This document shows, in pieces, positions 1-10,723 of a stretch of DNA of 48,980 nt. This DNA is from Ectocarpus siliculosus (taxonomy: Eukaryota > Sar > Phaeophyceae > Ectocarpales > Ectocarpaceae), in contig FN648422.1 of the NCBI GenBank assembly GCA_000310025.1, forward strand, positions 2,772 to 51,751. The letters are read 5' to 3'. The notes under the pieces are model-generated. The model did no database searches, was not told the DNA's origin, and saw only the letters and a list, made by a program, of their open reading frames with translations. Every line of letters begins with the position of its first letter. The stretch's first letter is position 1. The translations under genes and the position numbers were made by a program.

Positions 1-276
1 GGGGACAGGGGGGGCGATGGCGGGATGGTGTTGCTTGGGCTAAATGTCCCTCGGATCTGCAGGCTCGCCAGCAGATGCAATTGTTACGTCGGGGGCGGGG
101 GGGGGGGACAGCGACAGCAAACCTGCACTTGCCACGGCAGACGCAGGAAAATCCGCGCCGGTCTCTACAATACTCAGAAGCTCCAGCTTTCCCTCGTAAG
201 CTACGCTGAGCAATTCACAACCCTACGCGCGAGGCATGCATTCGGCAAGACCAACCAAAACTTTTCCACGGCGTAC
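1..276. other. Left-edge intron sequence of the flavoprotein gene
   Basis: The expected continuation of the flavoprotein (a His-Pro-Thr-Gly-like stretch) is not visible here on the minus strand, so this is most likely intron. It contains a G-run near 91-108 and otherwise nothing recognisable. Confidence 0.5.
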
Positions 277-3200
277 CTGTACTTGGTCCATGTCCACGAG
301 ACCCGCGCCGGCGGCCTGGCCCAGCCTCACGCCGTCCCCGGTAGCCTGCGGACCGCTGGTGGTCGCCAGGTGGAGGCGTTCCGGCGCAAACTCGGACAGG
401 AGGGACCCCTCGGATCGGTCGTACGCGTAGCCTGAAAAGAAAAAAAAGGTGAGGGGGGGGGGTACCAATGTTTGGCATGCGTTACATAACAGCTGGACCA
501 TTGATCACGCGTCCTCAAGAGGGAGGGGGAGGAGGTCGAGCTATTGTTTCGGAACGAGAGGTTAGCAGGTTGAGAAGGCTGGCTCCCGGGAAGAGATGGT
601 GGTACGTAGCGTTCTCTGGTGCCGCCGCTAAACATGGTGCTCTCGGCGGGGAGCGTTGCGGCGTTACTCGGGGTCTAGCAAGAGGAAGAGGCGCTGCTTT
701 GACAATTGCGACCGAAAGACGGCCAGACACTCGGGAGTACTGTAGCCCTACAATACACACTTGGCTGCTGAGCGAGAAAGAAGAGGATGTCTAGATCGAC
801 AATTCAGCTTCTACTGAACGCTGGCATGTCATGTCATGCCGCCGTAGCGCGACAAATCGCTCCAACACTATCTCTTCGCAAGGGCCTTCAAAGCTCTCTG
901 TCCGACGTTCTCCAGCACCTAAGCCTAAGCGGGGACAACGCCACACCTTCTCCACCACAGCTCTAAACACGGCCCGAGACGTTAACGTTAACGGGGCCTA
1001 CCTCCGGTAGTGAGCACCACAGACGCTGCTGGCAACTCGATTTGGTCCCCGTCACCCTCCTGCTGGTAACGCACCCCCGTGACCCGGCCGGCGTCGTTTG
1101 TCGTCAAGGACGTCACGTGCGCGTTGGTCATGACCGATATCTTCGGGATACCGAGGAGGCAGGGAAAGGGGAGGAGAGGCATACCCGTTCATCTTGTAAG
1201 GGATTCAAACCATTTGGCCGCCGCGCATGTCTCTCTCGAGAACGAAAGTATATCCACGTTTGTCTGCACGATGGATCCTTGCAGCAGCTTGAGGGCACGG
1301 TTGCATGCGATGCGATCTTGCTGTAAATCTATGAAATACTGTACAGCCTAAGAAGTCTTGAGGGAACTGACAACAATAGATGCGGACAGATACCCGCGGG
1401 ATGCAAGTGCAACTCCGATTTGGGCCTCGCCGTTTGCATCTTAACAGACGACGTCATGGCCACTAACGACAACCTTTTTGTCTCATCCCGGTCTCGCAGT
1501 GGCGCCGTCAACAGGAAAGCACCGTACCGTCGCACAAGTGGGGGAACCTTAGCCCTACAGTTGGCCCAGTTATCCTGGCTTCATTTTAAGTCAACTCCCC
1601 GCGCGTTAAGGATAAAAAAAAATATCAGAAGCAGGGCGCCCGACAGATACCAATCCTAAGGACACTTCAAAAAAGACATGGGTGTCCTGAGAGCGGGATC
1701 GGCACTATCCCTGATGCTGCACATCGCTCACCTCCTCCGGGTGGTCCTCGACATACTTGTACACCTTCTGCACCGTCGTCCATCCTACAGGCACGGGGCG
1801 GCCGTCGGATCCCGGCGGGATGCGGTGTGTCCGGGGCGCCTGTGTCCAAAAATAAATCAACGTCAAGGGAAGCACCATGGCGGATCAAGGAAGCAACAGA
1901 GGATGAGTCGCGAGGGTGCAGCGGTTACAATACACCGGTGACCTGAGCTGGACAAGTCTTCCTGCCTCTCGGGTTTGTTGAGGGGCACCATAAAACGACC
2001 AAGGTGCCAGAGGTGCGGTACCTATGTCATGCCACTGTCTGTGGTGCGACGTTAGAACACCCTTTTGGGGACTTCCACTCCAGCCATTGCTAACAACACA
2101 CATGAGCAAATGCAGCAGTGGACCAACGCACCAAAGGGTACTGGAATAACGTAAGGAGGGGGGAGATGAGCACCAAAAGGTCGGCTTTGCTATCCAATGA
2201 ACTATTAAGCAGCGACCGGGCCCACCAAAAACACAACCGGAAATAATCGGCGATCAGCCAGTACATGAAAAAATACGAACCAATGAACCGCTCTAACACC
2301 GCCGGAAGGAAAACACAAACGCCAGCGTGTGGTCCGAACCTGGTGCCCGCCGCACTGAGAGAGGAGAGACAGGTCCAGCCCGAAAGACTCCAGCCACTCC
2401 ACGGCCTGAAAGAACAAAATACCCCGCGAAAAACAGTGGAAGTGGCAGATCGATCAATACATCGTCGCAGGTATTAATATTCACGCGGACGAAACGAAGT
2501 GCCGTACATGTAGCCGAAAGCGCCGCAACCGTTGCAGCAGACAGCAACAGCAGCGGCTGTTGCACATCAGGGAAGAAAGACCAAACAATCGTAGGGAAGT
2601 GGTTATTTCTGACACGTTCAGAGACTCCGGGAATATTTTTTCCAAGCTAATAGGAAGGAACGACCACAGATTGAGCAAGAAATATCACGACCGGCGTTGA
2701 CCAGCATCGTGCAAACAGCAAGAGCATCATACAAGCTTGGAGCCGGGAAAAATGCCAGAACAGCACTTATTATTATCTCGCCCCAGCACAGCACCACCCA
2801 GCTGATCCGGCACCCTCTCTCTCCATGTTGCCCTACTATCTTATCCACACACGGCACGTAAAGCAGGTGCGGCACCTCAGCGCTCTTCTCCACCAAGACG
2901 TCCACTAGCTCGGGTGTGCTGCGCCCCCCGCCCGACTTGATGATATCGGCCTTGAAGGACTGCAGCGTGTCGCTGTCGTCCTTCAACGTCTGGGCCGTGG
3001 TCAAAGCCCCGTTGATACCTGGTCAAACAAAATCGCACCCATTGCGACAAGACACGAGACAAATAAAAATGACATACCCAGGGCACGTGTATTGGCGAGC
3101 GTGACCAGCGTGACCAGCGTACTCTTTGGACTACCTCCCGAAGTGGTGATACAGGCCAGATTCCACTATTTCCAAAGACAGGAGAGTTTTCCGGATTTGT

Positions 3201-3812
3201 CCGGTGAGGGGGGTGCTCCGTAGTTTCGGGAGTAGACATGAGTGGGACCTACGCGGCGAATGCGGGTACAGTACGTGTACGGCATGGGGTATGTGGTATG
3301 TATGCGGGAGAGCCTTTGATTCGTGCGCTCCCGTGCCGCATAGGGGGGATAGGGTCTCGAAGAACCAAACAGGGCATGTGCAGTAGGTCGCATGAGATAT
3401 TAACCCTTGCGGGTTCGAACCAATTCCGGCGGTTCTTCCTGTTGATTGGCATCAAACTTAGCCCTACCACTTGATCTGAGAGAAAGAGAAGGCTGTCGTG
3501 CGCGTTGCAGACAGGACACGATCAAAACGCCGCACGTGTCGTATCTTGCTGCAGGTTTTATGGCAACGCGGCCCGCCGCACGTGTCGTATCTTGCAGCAG
3601 GTTTTGGCAACGCGGCCGAAGGGCTCGCCGGGGCTAAACTTTCCAGCAGGCACACACGCACATATGCACTTATGCATACCTGACGTAGCCTTGGCAGAGT
3701 TCCCGCCGATCCGGCTGCCCTTCTCCATCAACACCACCGGAGCCCCTGCCCTAGATGCCTCGATGGAAGCAGCCAGGCCCGCCAAGCCTCCACCCACTAC
3801 CACCACAGGGAG
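277..3812 (-). CDS. Fumarate-reductase-type FAD flavoprotein (partial, both ends missing)
   Basis: Exons on the minus strand, in coding order: 3812-3680, 3018-2876, 2405-2340, 1839-1732, 1140-1002, 431-277. All junctions are GT-AG and the phases agree, giving 248 codons. The first exon holds a dinucleotide-binding fold (VVVVGGGLAGLAASIEA, then MEKGSRIGGNSAKATSG). Next come INGALTTAQ and the family active-site stretch rebuilt across an intron (CGGHQAPRTHR), then TNAHVTSL and TTSGPQATGDG. These are the landmarks of soluble fumarate reductases and flavocytochrome c (yeast Frd1/Osm1, trypanosome fumarate reductase), which reduce fumarate to succinate using FAD. The order of motifs is exactly that of the family, so assignment is firm at family level; substrate is inferred. 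About the first half of the usual length is present. The last exon ends after MDQVQ and the rest should lie left of the window. The first exon with the start codon was not found: an in-frame stop precedes the 3812 acceptor, so an upstream exon must exist. Confidence 0.88.
458..520 (+). repeat. Degenerate copy of the C-run-bounded dispersed repeat
   Basis: After a G-run, the stretch with TTTGGCATGCGTTA and then CATTGATCACGCGTCCTC matches, with substitutions, the end of the longer copy near 47241-47493 in the same orientation. It lies in a flavoprotein intron. The match is by eye. Confidence 0.45.
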
Positions 3813-5258
3813 CTGTCAAGCAGGCGGCGATACGGGAAGTGAACCAAGGTCGATAATGAAATAGTGCATGTGAAGCCTGGCGCTGGGGGGGTTGGGGCAT
3901 GCTTGGTGGTGGCAAGCTAAGGGGTTGGGCAATTGGATCTCGGAGGAGAGGTTTTGGAGAAACAGCGATAGACATTCAAAGTCGCTTCGGCAAGCGTGAG
4001 CGTGGGTGTTTCGACGACGGCCAATATTCGGAAATCACGTCGGGAAAGGTTGGCTACACGTGAAGACCATGTTATGCTACGAACACGTGGAATGCCCGAG
4101 AGACGCCGGCTAATCCTGGGGCAGCGAACCTTTGTCGTTCTTGGTCCAAACACCAGCTCCATTCGATCTTTGTCGTCAAGAAATGTGCATACGATCACAA
4201 GAAGGCTAATGCCTGTTAGGGACAATACCCCAATCAAAGAAATCTGTCGAAGTCTCCACAGGAGCGAAACACAACAAAAAAGCACTGCTGTGGTGTTATC
4301 TGTACGAGTTCGTGAGAGTACATTTTCTAGAAAGCTCTCACTTTTCTGTACTGCCGGATCCTGCTGAGTTTCTTCAACGACGGCTCGAATACCGCGGCAC
4401 GTACCGACATGTCATCTAGATCGACACACCAAGGTTTGGGTGTGTATGATGAGCAAAGGCCAGTCCTTAGTTTTTCCTAGTGCTCCGGGGTATGGAAGGC
4501 GGGGGAAACAAAGCACGGTTCCCTGCGCTGAAACCGTACTGAAACCCTGGTGAGGGCATTATAGAGCCAGCACGAAAGGCTTTCGCCTTCCGGACGCGTT
4601 ATTTCGATTGCCAGCGCGCGATTCTGGCCATCTGGCTGCTTGTGGCGCGTTCGGGTGCTGCCATGCTGAACTTGTGCGTCATCCGAATCGTTCGGGCATT
4701 CGCTACCATCAAGAAAGCACCAGACGCATTGCATCGGCTTGCTACCGGCGACTGCAGATAGATTTGTTCCTGCAAACATTATACAGGCAGTACTAAAAAC
4801 ACACATCCCTCCACATCGCAGATAACACAAAGTTGTGCTTCGCGGGAATCTTTTGGACGACGCTTGGGGCGAGGACGCACAAGGGCCGAAACATGGAACA
4901 GAAAACCAATGTAGTTCGGACACGGTAGAGTTTCCGTTCACCAGCAGGCGCGTACAAAGTAGTATCCTCCGAACAGATACTGCACTGCCTCGATGAGGTT
5001 GGTAAACACACTGCACCTGCTGTTCTCCGATCGGATTCGTAGATCGCTCACCCAAGCCTCCTACGGCGGAGTGGAACATAGTCACGAGCGAGTTAAGCGA
5101 GACACGCATGGTGGCGGCTTTCTTTGTTGCCGTGTAGCCTCTTCCGTGCTGTGCACGTGGGTTGTCCAACAGGAGTAGACCGGTGGGGGCACAGTGGACA
5201 GAGCGACCGATTGGGGGGGGTGTATGTATATTCAAAATTTTAAAACTGGCCCCCACAC
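3813..5258. other. Intergenic region between divergent flavoprotein and WD40 genes
   Basis: This 1.4-kb stretch should contain the missing first exon of the flavoprotein (minus strand) and both promoters. A minus-strand reading frame with an ATG at 3975 is the only nearby candidate start, but none of its possible donor sites joins convincingly to the 3812 acceptor. A TATA-like stretch (TGTATATTC) lies near 5223-5231, about 30 bases before the WD40 start codon. Confidence 0.4.
4477..5109 (-). CDS. Open reading frame of unknown function, probably spurious
   Basis: A minus-strand frame is open for 276 codons (5307-4477), with its first ATG at 5109 giving 210 residues. It has no recognisable domain. 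It is Cys-, Ser- and Arg-rich in the manner of a random frame, and its upstream part overlaps the first exon of the WD40 gene. Its length is unusual for non-coding sequence of this composition, which is the only reason to list it. Confidence 0.15.
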   Translation of the reverse strand: MRVSLNSLVTMFHSAVGGLGERSTNPIGEQQVQCVYQPHRGSAVSVRRILLCTRLLVNGNSTVSELHWFSVPCFGPCASSPQASSKRFPRSTTLCYLRCGGMCVFSTACIMFAGTNLSAVAGSKPMQCVWCFLDGSECPNDSDDAQVQHGSTRTRHKQPDGQNRALAIEITRPEGESLSCWLYNALTRVSVRFQRREPCFVSPAFHTPEH

Positions 5259-7695
5259 ATGACAGTATATGGCGGTGCGGTTCTTGCCTCAGACACCCCA
5301 GCGGCACTACAAGCGGTGGAACAAACGATGTCTTCGACCACCTTCGAGGAACGTAAGAGTGTCGCTCTGGCGGCCTGCTTCAACGACAAGCGCTGCCATC
5401 GGCGCCTGATCGGCCATCGAGCTCGCACCTTTGATTTTCAGGTAAAATTCAAATTTCCTCAACACGGACGGTACATGATGTAGACTGCACGCACATGCAA
5501 CGGACGCTTAGGTATTCGACAAATCCGGCAGAGCTGCCTTGCCGCGGCTTGCAATACCTAGCGACGACGTCTTTGTGACTGTTTTTGCCCTTCAGAGTTC
5601 TTCCAAGATCGAACCGATGGCTGTACACAGTGAAGTTTAAATGTTTGCAGTTGCGCCGCACGGATAAACCACGCTCGTTGGTGGTGGTGCAAGCAGTACG
5701 TAGCACAGAGCATGCAGCGACAGACCACATGTACACGATCAATGCCTCCAATATACCACAGTGTAGTACTTCGTGTCATTTGTATCATGGAATGCATGCG
5801 CGGGTCGCCCCGGTGGTCTCGTGGGTAACCTCGCAAACATATTATTCTTGTAGCAGTTTGTGGGTTTGAATCTCTCTCGTGAATATACACATGCTTCAAG
5901 TAAGAGGGGAGAGACTGCTGAACCCCTCTCGCGTGCAACTCAACGGCAAGTACCGCAGGGGGAAGGTGGGACAACATCAAAAGTACGAAAGAATACGAAA
6001 CCCCCCGCGATATCTACCTTCCTCCTCTGTGACCCCAGCTGATGCGTGAAGAAGTACGAAACATGTCCAGCACTGCGCGCTGAGCACCTCCATTCTGAAG
6101 CCCGCCCCCCAATGGAGGTGGAGAACCCATACTCCGCAAGGAAGGCGCTCGTGTTAAGGAAGAAATGGTGCATCTTGGCATCATCGAGCACACGTGTAGT
6201 CTTCCAAAGCTACATCGCTGAAAGGGCCGAGGCCGACACGCGATGGAGCCGTTTACAGTCAGTCTTCATTCGTACAAGGACGTGACCACACTCTGGCTCA
6301 CAAGCAGGTTATTGGATACAACTTGACCGTCATGCCACTACCTGCACAGCTGGCCGTGAAGTGCGGCGTCAATCTGATCGGTGCGCATCCACCGTGTGCC
6401 GTCCCGGTTTTCGTAGGGATGTGAGGCTTTTTGGTCGAAGGCACCACGGCCAGCTCTAAATCGATTACATCTCCTCCGCCACCCCATGTCTCACCCCAAC
6501 CCCAATGCAGTTCCACCCAACAGAAGACGCCGCTATATCGGCGAGCGAGGACGGGACGGCCCGCGTGTGGGACCTCAGCAGTGGAAAGTGCGCCAAGTCC
6601 CTTGAGGGGCACAACAAAAAACACGAGGTGTTGCGGGCGTGCTGGGCCCCGCCGGGGGCGGCCAACGACTCGGTCTCCGTTGCTACCGGCTCGGCCGACG
6701 GCATCGTCCGCCTATGGGGCATACGGCATGGCGACGGCAGGGACGAAAAGAGCGGGGTAGACCGATACCAATCCCTCAAGGTCGTGGGGCAGTTGCGGCA
6801 TCGCAACGAGGCGAAAGGGCTCGACGGCCAGGTCTACTCTTGCCACTTCATTCCCGATCCCAGCGGCGGCGCGCCGCCATCATCGGCAGCGGCGATGTGT
6901 CTGCTCACGGCCAGCGACAGCAGCGTTCACCTGTGGGACGTGGAGACGCGGAAGCGGGTATCGTCCCGAGCCCTGTCGAAAGTCGGGGCACATTCCATCG
7001 GCGGGGAGCGGAACCCGGACGACCTCGCGTTCGTGTTCGACGCCAAGCCTCGCCCGGGGTCGGGGAGCTCCGTTCTCGCCGTCGCCCTCAGCGACGGCAC
7101 GGTGAGGGTCGGGGATGTCCTCCAACAGGGTGAAAAGGCCGCGGTGCTGCGAGGAGTCACCGACACCCATCTCACGAGTTTGGCGTGGTCGGACGATGGG
7201 ACGGTCTTGGCTTCGTGCGGGGGAAACGGGACGATTACGGTGTGGGACACGAGAACCTGGACGGCAAGGTCGGTCTTGTGGGGCCACTCGAGGCCGGTGT
7301 ACGGGGCGGCCTTCTACTCCTGTGCTGGCAACGGCGGGGGGGGAGCAGCGGCGGCGGCGGCGGCGGCAACAACATCGGGACAAGATTGCCCGCCGCAGCT
7401 CTTGCTGTCGTGGTCTAGCGACGAGACCGTGTGCGCTTGGGACACAGGCAGAGCCACCGGTGACGCGACAGCCCCTCTCGCAACCCTTTCAGTCGAGGAA
7501 GGGTTTCCCGTGTACAGTTGCTCGGTCTCGGCGGATGGCCGGAGGTTTGCCTTGGCGGGAGGAGGCGGAGATGAGAAGAGCGCCGGCTTCCTCGGCGTTC
7601 CCATCAAGCTCGTGGATCTGAGCGACGAAGCGAGAGCGAAAGATGGGAAGGAAAGTTTTGCCGACAATGGGAGCAATGAACCAGCACAGGGATGA
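5259..7695 (+). CDS. WD40-repeat protein, 456 aa
   Basis: Two exons: 5259-5441 and 6508-7695, separated by a GT-AG intron (CAG|GTAAAA, AATGCAG|TTC). The intron falls inside a WD repeat, and joining the exons restores GHRARTFDFQFHPTEDA, strong support for the model. The ATG at 5259 is the first in frame; a second at 5328 is possible. Repeat cores are seen at ARVWDL, VRLWGI, VHLWDV, VRVGDV, ITVWDT and CAWDTG, each preceded by the usual Ser/Ala-x-Asp/Gly-x-Thr/Ser turn, and the C-terminal segment ends IKLVDLSDE. This fits one seven-bladed propeller filling almost the whole protein. A Gly/Ala/Thr-rich insert (about GGGGAAAAAAAATTSG) sits in a loop between blades. WD40 propellers are protein-interaction platforms; I do not recognise the subfamily, so no process is assigned. 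Confidence 0.88.
5795..5875 (+). repeat. tRNA-like (SINE-like) element in WD40 intron
   Basis: TGGTCTCGTGGGTAACCTCG resembles an RNA polymerase III A box and GGGTTTGAATCT, about 40 bases later, resembles a B box. No acceptor stem pairs, so it is not a tRNA gene. A tRNA-derived short interspersed element is the simplest reading. Confidence 0.3.
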
Positions 7696-8454
7696 CTGTT
7701 ACTACTGTGCATGTGGCATGATGCGGTTCTCGATGTCGTTCGATCTGAGCCTACGTTAGTATTTTTACTATCGGGGGAATTTTTTCATGGTCTGAGTGTA
7801 ATTTACCGTGTCACAGGCCAAGTATTAGAACCCAAGTGGGGAAAATAACCGGGGAGAGCAGAGGTAACAATAGCGAGCGGGAATACATCGGTGATACTTA
7901 TCGGCAGTCTTTTTGGTGCTGTGCTTCAAGAGGGCGTATGACGTTTCCTCTCGTCTCCTCTGTTTTATACATCAAAAGACAGTAAGTACTTTTCATGCTC
8001 ACCAGCTAACCTGAGGAATGAAAACAACATGTTTTTCGTCGAAGAACTGACGAGGGCAATCCAACCATACCGAGCTTGCTAAGATACTGGTTCGTGAGTA
8101 TGTTGTGCAGGCTTTTGCGCATGACCCGCACGCCACAACATCAAGCGCAAGGCGTGCATAGGTACACGTGCGCCTCGAAATGGCGTCTGTACTTCAGGGC
8201 GTAAGGGCAAACGCACAGTAGGGTCAACAAGGTCGAGATTGCATAAGAGCAGTTCTGATGCTGAAAAATGAAAAGCCGCTCCCCGATCGTACTTGTTTGG
8301 TATGCGTCAGCGTCGGAGCACACCCAAGACTAAAGCCCCAAAACCACAAAACGACACCACCCACACCGTTCGCTGTACTGCCAATGCACGAAGTCAGAAG
8401 AACTTTACGCGTGGAATCTACAAGAAGAGCTGCTGCCTCGCGCTTCAGCAGCTG
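7696..8454. other. Intergenic space between converging 3' ends
   Basis: Lies between the stop codon of the WD40 gene and the stop codon of the minus-strand coiled-coil gene. It should hold both 3' untranslated regions. I see no further gene, repeat or RNA. Confidence 0.5.
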
Positions 8455-10397
8455 TCATCTGCGAGCGCCGTCCTTCTGCTTGAGCTTCCCCTCTGCCACT
8501 TGCAGCTCCTGCCGGAGTCGTTCAATCCACGTTTCCTTCCGAGCGATCTCAGCCTTGGCCGTGTTGAATAGGCATGATATGTTCTTGGCCAGCTGCTCGT
8601 TTTCGGCCCGTAAGACCTTCTCCTGCCACACACGCGCAACATCCACGGACACATGCACATTAGAATTATGAGGCCTGCTTGTACTCAGCTGGGTATTGTA
8701 TTGCAAAGACTGACATCGGCAAATGTTTGTGCCGTGGAGCAACGTGGAGCGCTCATGAACATGGTGAGGCCAGTCGTTATGGAAAATTTTCCCAGATGGG
8801 AATCGGGGGGATCGGCAGACAATGCTCCACCCCCTCCTAACAGTAGGAGGTCTGCGTACTGGGCAGCAAGCAGAGAGCACTAAAGCGCTTTGTCGGTTCG
8901 TCGCACAGACCCCTGTTTGCCATCTAACCGATAAGGCTGTACACTCCACTACTGTGAGCTTCTCGGAGCCAAGTTTGGGCAGCTAGAGTGCAGTGTGCGT
9001 AGAGTATGCAATGATATGAAAGCAAATTCACGATTCCCAATTTGGAATTCCAACCAATTCCAGTTGGGATTTCATGAGGAATTCCCACCAGGATCGTCCA
9101 GCAATTCCAAATTGGAATTCCTATTTTACCAAGCATGACGGTGAACACACACTGCACCGCAGCTCCCCAAACTTGGCTCGAAGAGGCTCACAGCAATGCT
9201 CTACGCGGCCTCGAAGGTTTGAATGCAAACGGGTCTCTGTGAGGCGAGTACTGAGTGCCAAAGCGCGTTTGTGATCTTTTCCAACGAAGTACGCAGAACT
9301 CCTCGGCCTCATGGGGGATGTAAAAGGCGAAATATCGGGATTCCTGGTTGGGAACTCTTTCCATAACAACTGGCCTGAGGAGGTGCCTCTGCGGGAAATT
9401 TGCAGAAGGTCGTGTTTGATGCTGAAACAGGCAGTAATAATGTGGTAACACAGGTATGTAGACTAGACTATATGTGAAATAACGACCCGTGGTGAGGGAA
9501 ATCGCCGCACGTGCAAGTCACACCCATCTGACACTTGGGGAGAGGTCTCGGATAAAACGTGATTTACCAATAAAGCGATACAAATGGCCGGTACCGCTGT
9601 AGGTGCCTATCCTACAAACTGCGAGAAGGACTGCCGTCCCTTCCCCTTATCGGTCGTGAATAGTTACTACTGACAAAGCCGATCCATCAGAGAAGCCGAT
9701 CCATCAGAGAGAAGGTGTAAGCGCCCACGTTCATTTCGTATGTATTTAAAGAACTGCTGTATGTACTTGTTGTAGTCTACAACAGCAGCCGCAGGAGCAG
9801 CAGTAGTGGTCTACACATCTAGCCGCAAGCAAGCTATTGTAGATGCAGACGTGCTGCCATCATTCAGTTGGGCAGCTATGTACGTGCCCACAGCAGCTAT
9901 GTGTGTCTACAGCGCTCTATACTGCTGCTGCTGTAAACAGCAGTCACGGTAGGTTCGAGGACACAGACAAGCAGTTCTCACAGAGCTTACCTTCCGGAGT
10001 GCTGAAGCAAGGCGCTCTTCCAAGCCCCTCCGCAGGCTTTCTGAAGTAGAAAGCTCAGCTTCCAGCTTTGGTGATGTATCCGCGAAGAAAAACATGACAG
10101 GAAAGAGTACAGCACAGCAGTGGTGCAGTATTTGCGGCCAGGGGAACAGCACGAACAATGTAGGTCACGTCTTGACGTCTGTGCAACGAGATCAGGGTAG
10201 ACGAAAGATGCTACAGCAGCAGCAACGGAGCAAATGCACGTATGTATGCCTGATGCATCCGACGTAAAAACATGCAGGCACATATACACCCGCAACAAAC
10301 TCAGCAGCTACGAGCAGCGCAACGCAAAGCCCACCCCTTTGATCTTCAAAGCATCCACCGAAGTGTCGAGATCGCCGTACAAGTCTTCTTCCGCCAT
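8455..10397 (-). CDS. Small FLASH/CASP8AP2-N-terminal-like coiled-coil protein, 101 aa
   Basis: Three exons in coding order: 10397-10335 (21 codons from an ATG), 10065-9991 (25 codons) and 8622-8455 (55 codons plus TGA). Every junction is phase 0 with GT-AG ends, so an additional in-phase exon in either intron cannot be excluded. The protein starts MAEEDLYGDLDTSVDALKIK, then runs as one continuous coiled coil to a short basic tail. The pair of landmarks, an N-terminal Asp-Leu-Tyr-Gly-Asp-Leu-Asp and a later ENEQLAKNISCLFNTAKAEI followed by ARKETWIERL, is the pattern I know from the N-terminal dimerisation region of FLASH (CASP8AP2). FLASH works with Lsm11/U7 snRNP in histone pre-mRNA 3' processing. 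The human protein is far longer; here only this module is present. Function is inferred. It is divergently paired with the glycosyltransferase gene. Confidence 0.62.
8764..9385. repeat. Large imperfect palindrome (fold-back element) inside an intron
   Basis: The left arm (about 8764-9075) reappears as reverse complement in the right arm (about 9076-9385). Matched pairs include GGCCAGTCGTTATGGAAA with the complement of TTTCCATAACAACTGGCC, GAGCCAAGTTTGGGCAGCT with the complement of AGCTCCCCAAACTTGGCTC, and CAATTTGGAATTCC with GGAATTCCAAATTG around the centre. There is almost no loop. It lies wholly in intron 2 (8623-9990) of the FLASH-like gene, so the pre-mRNA could fold into a long hairpin. 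Confidence 0.75.
9679..9711 (+). repeat. Short tandem duplication
   Basis: AGCCGATCCATCAGAGA occurs twice in immediate succession within intron 2 of the FLASH-like gene. No function is evident. Confidence 0.7.
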
Positions 10398-10723
10398 CCT
10401 TGTTTGAATTTTTTCGTCTCGTGGAAATGTCGGTCTGGTCGACTACATAAAGGTTCTACGATTACGCTTGTTCTCATGCGATCTACGCTTTTTTCGTGGT
10501 GGTCTCCGGAGAAGGCAGACATCAGCCCGGTAGCACACGTACTCAAGCAGGCACTTTTTACAACCTGCCTCGACCCTGGAGGGCTGTACCTCTCGACCTC
10601 TCAAGGGTTATGTGGGACACGCTTGTCTGCGGGATTTCTATCGCTGGCATCTTGGCCTACTGGTGAGCTGACAAGACGCGCGCCTCCCTTTTCCGGAATA
10701 GAGAGACCACAGATTCAAGACAC
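10398..10723. promoter_or_regulatory. Shared divergent promoter region
   Basis: Only 326 bases separate the start codon of the FLASH-like gene (10397, minus) from that of the glycosyltransferase (10724, plus), so the two promoters must lie here or overlap the untranslated leaders. No clear TATA box or repeated operator is seen. Confidence 0.5.

Noticed and set aside
3395-3450. Possible tRNA gene, from GGGTTCGAACC
   Set aside because: The B-box-like sequence is present, but the T-stem does not pair and no anticodon or acceptor stem can be drawn.
6639-7621. Alternative frames within the WD40 exon
   Set aside because: Only the frame with repeated Trp-Asp cores makes a protein family member; the others are Arg/Pro/Gly-rich shadows.
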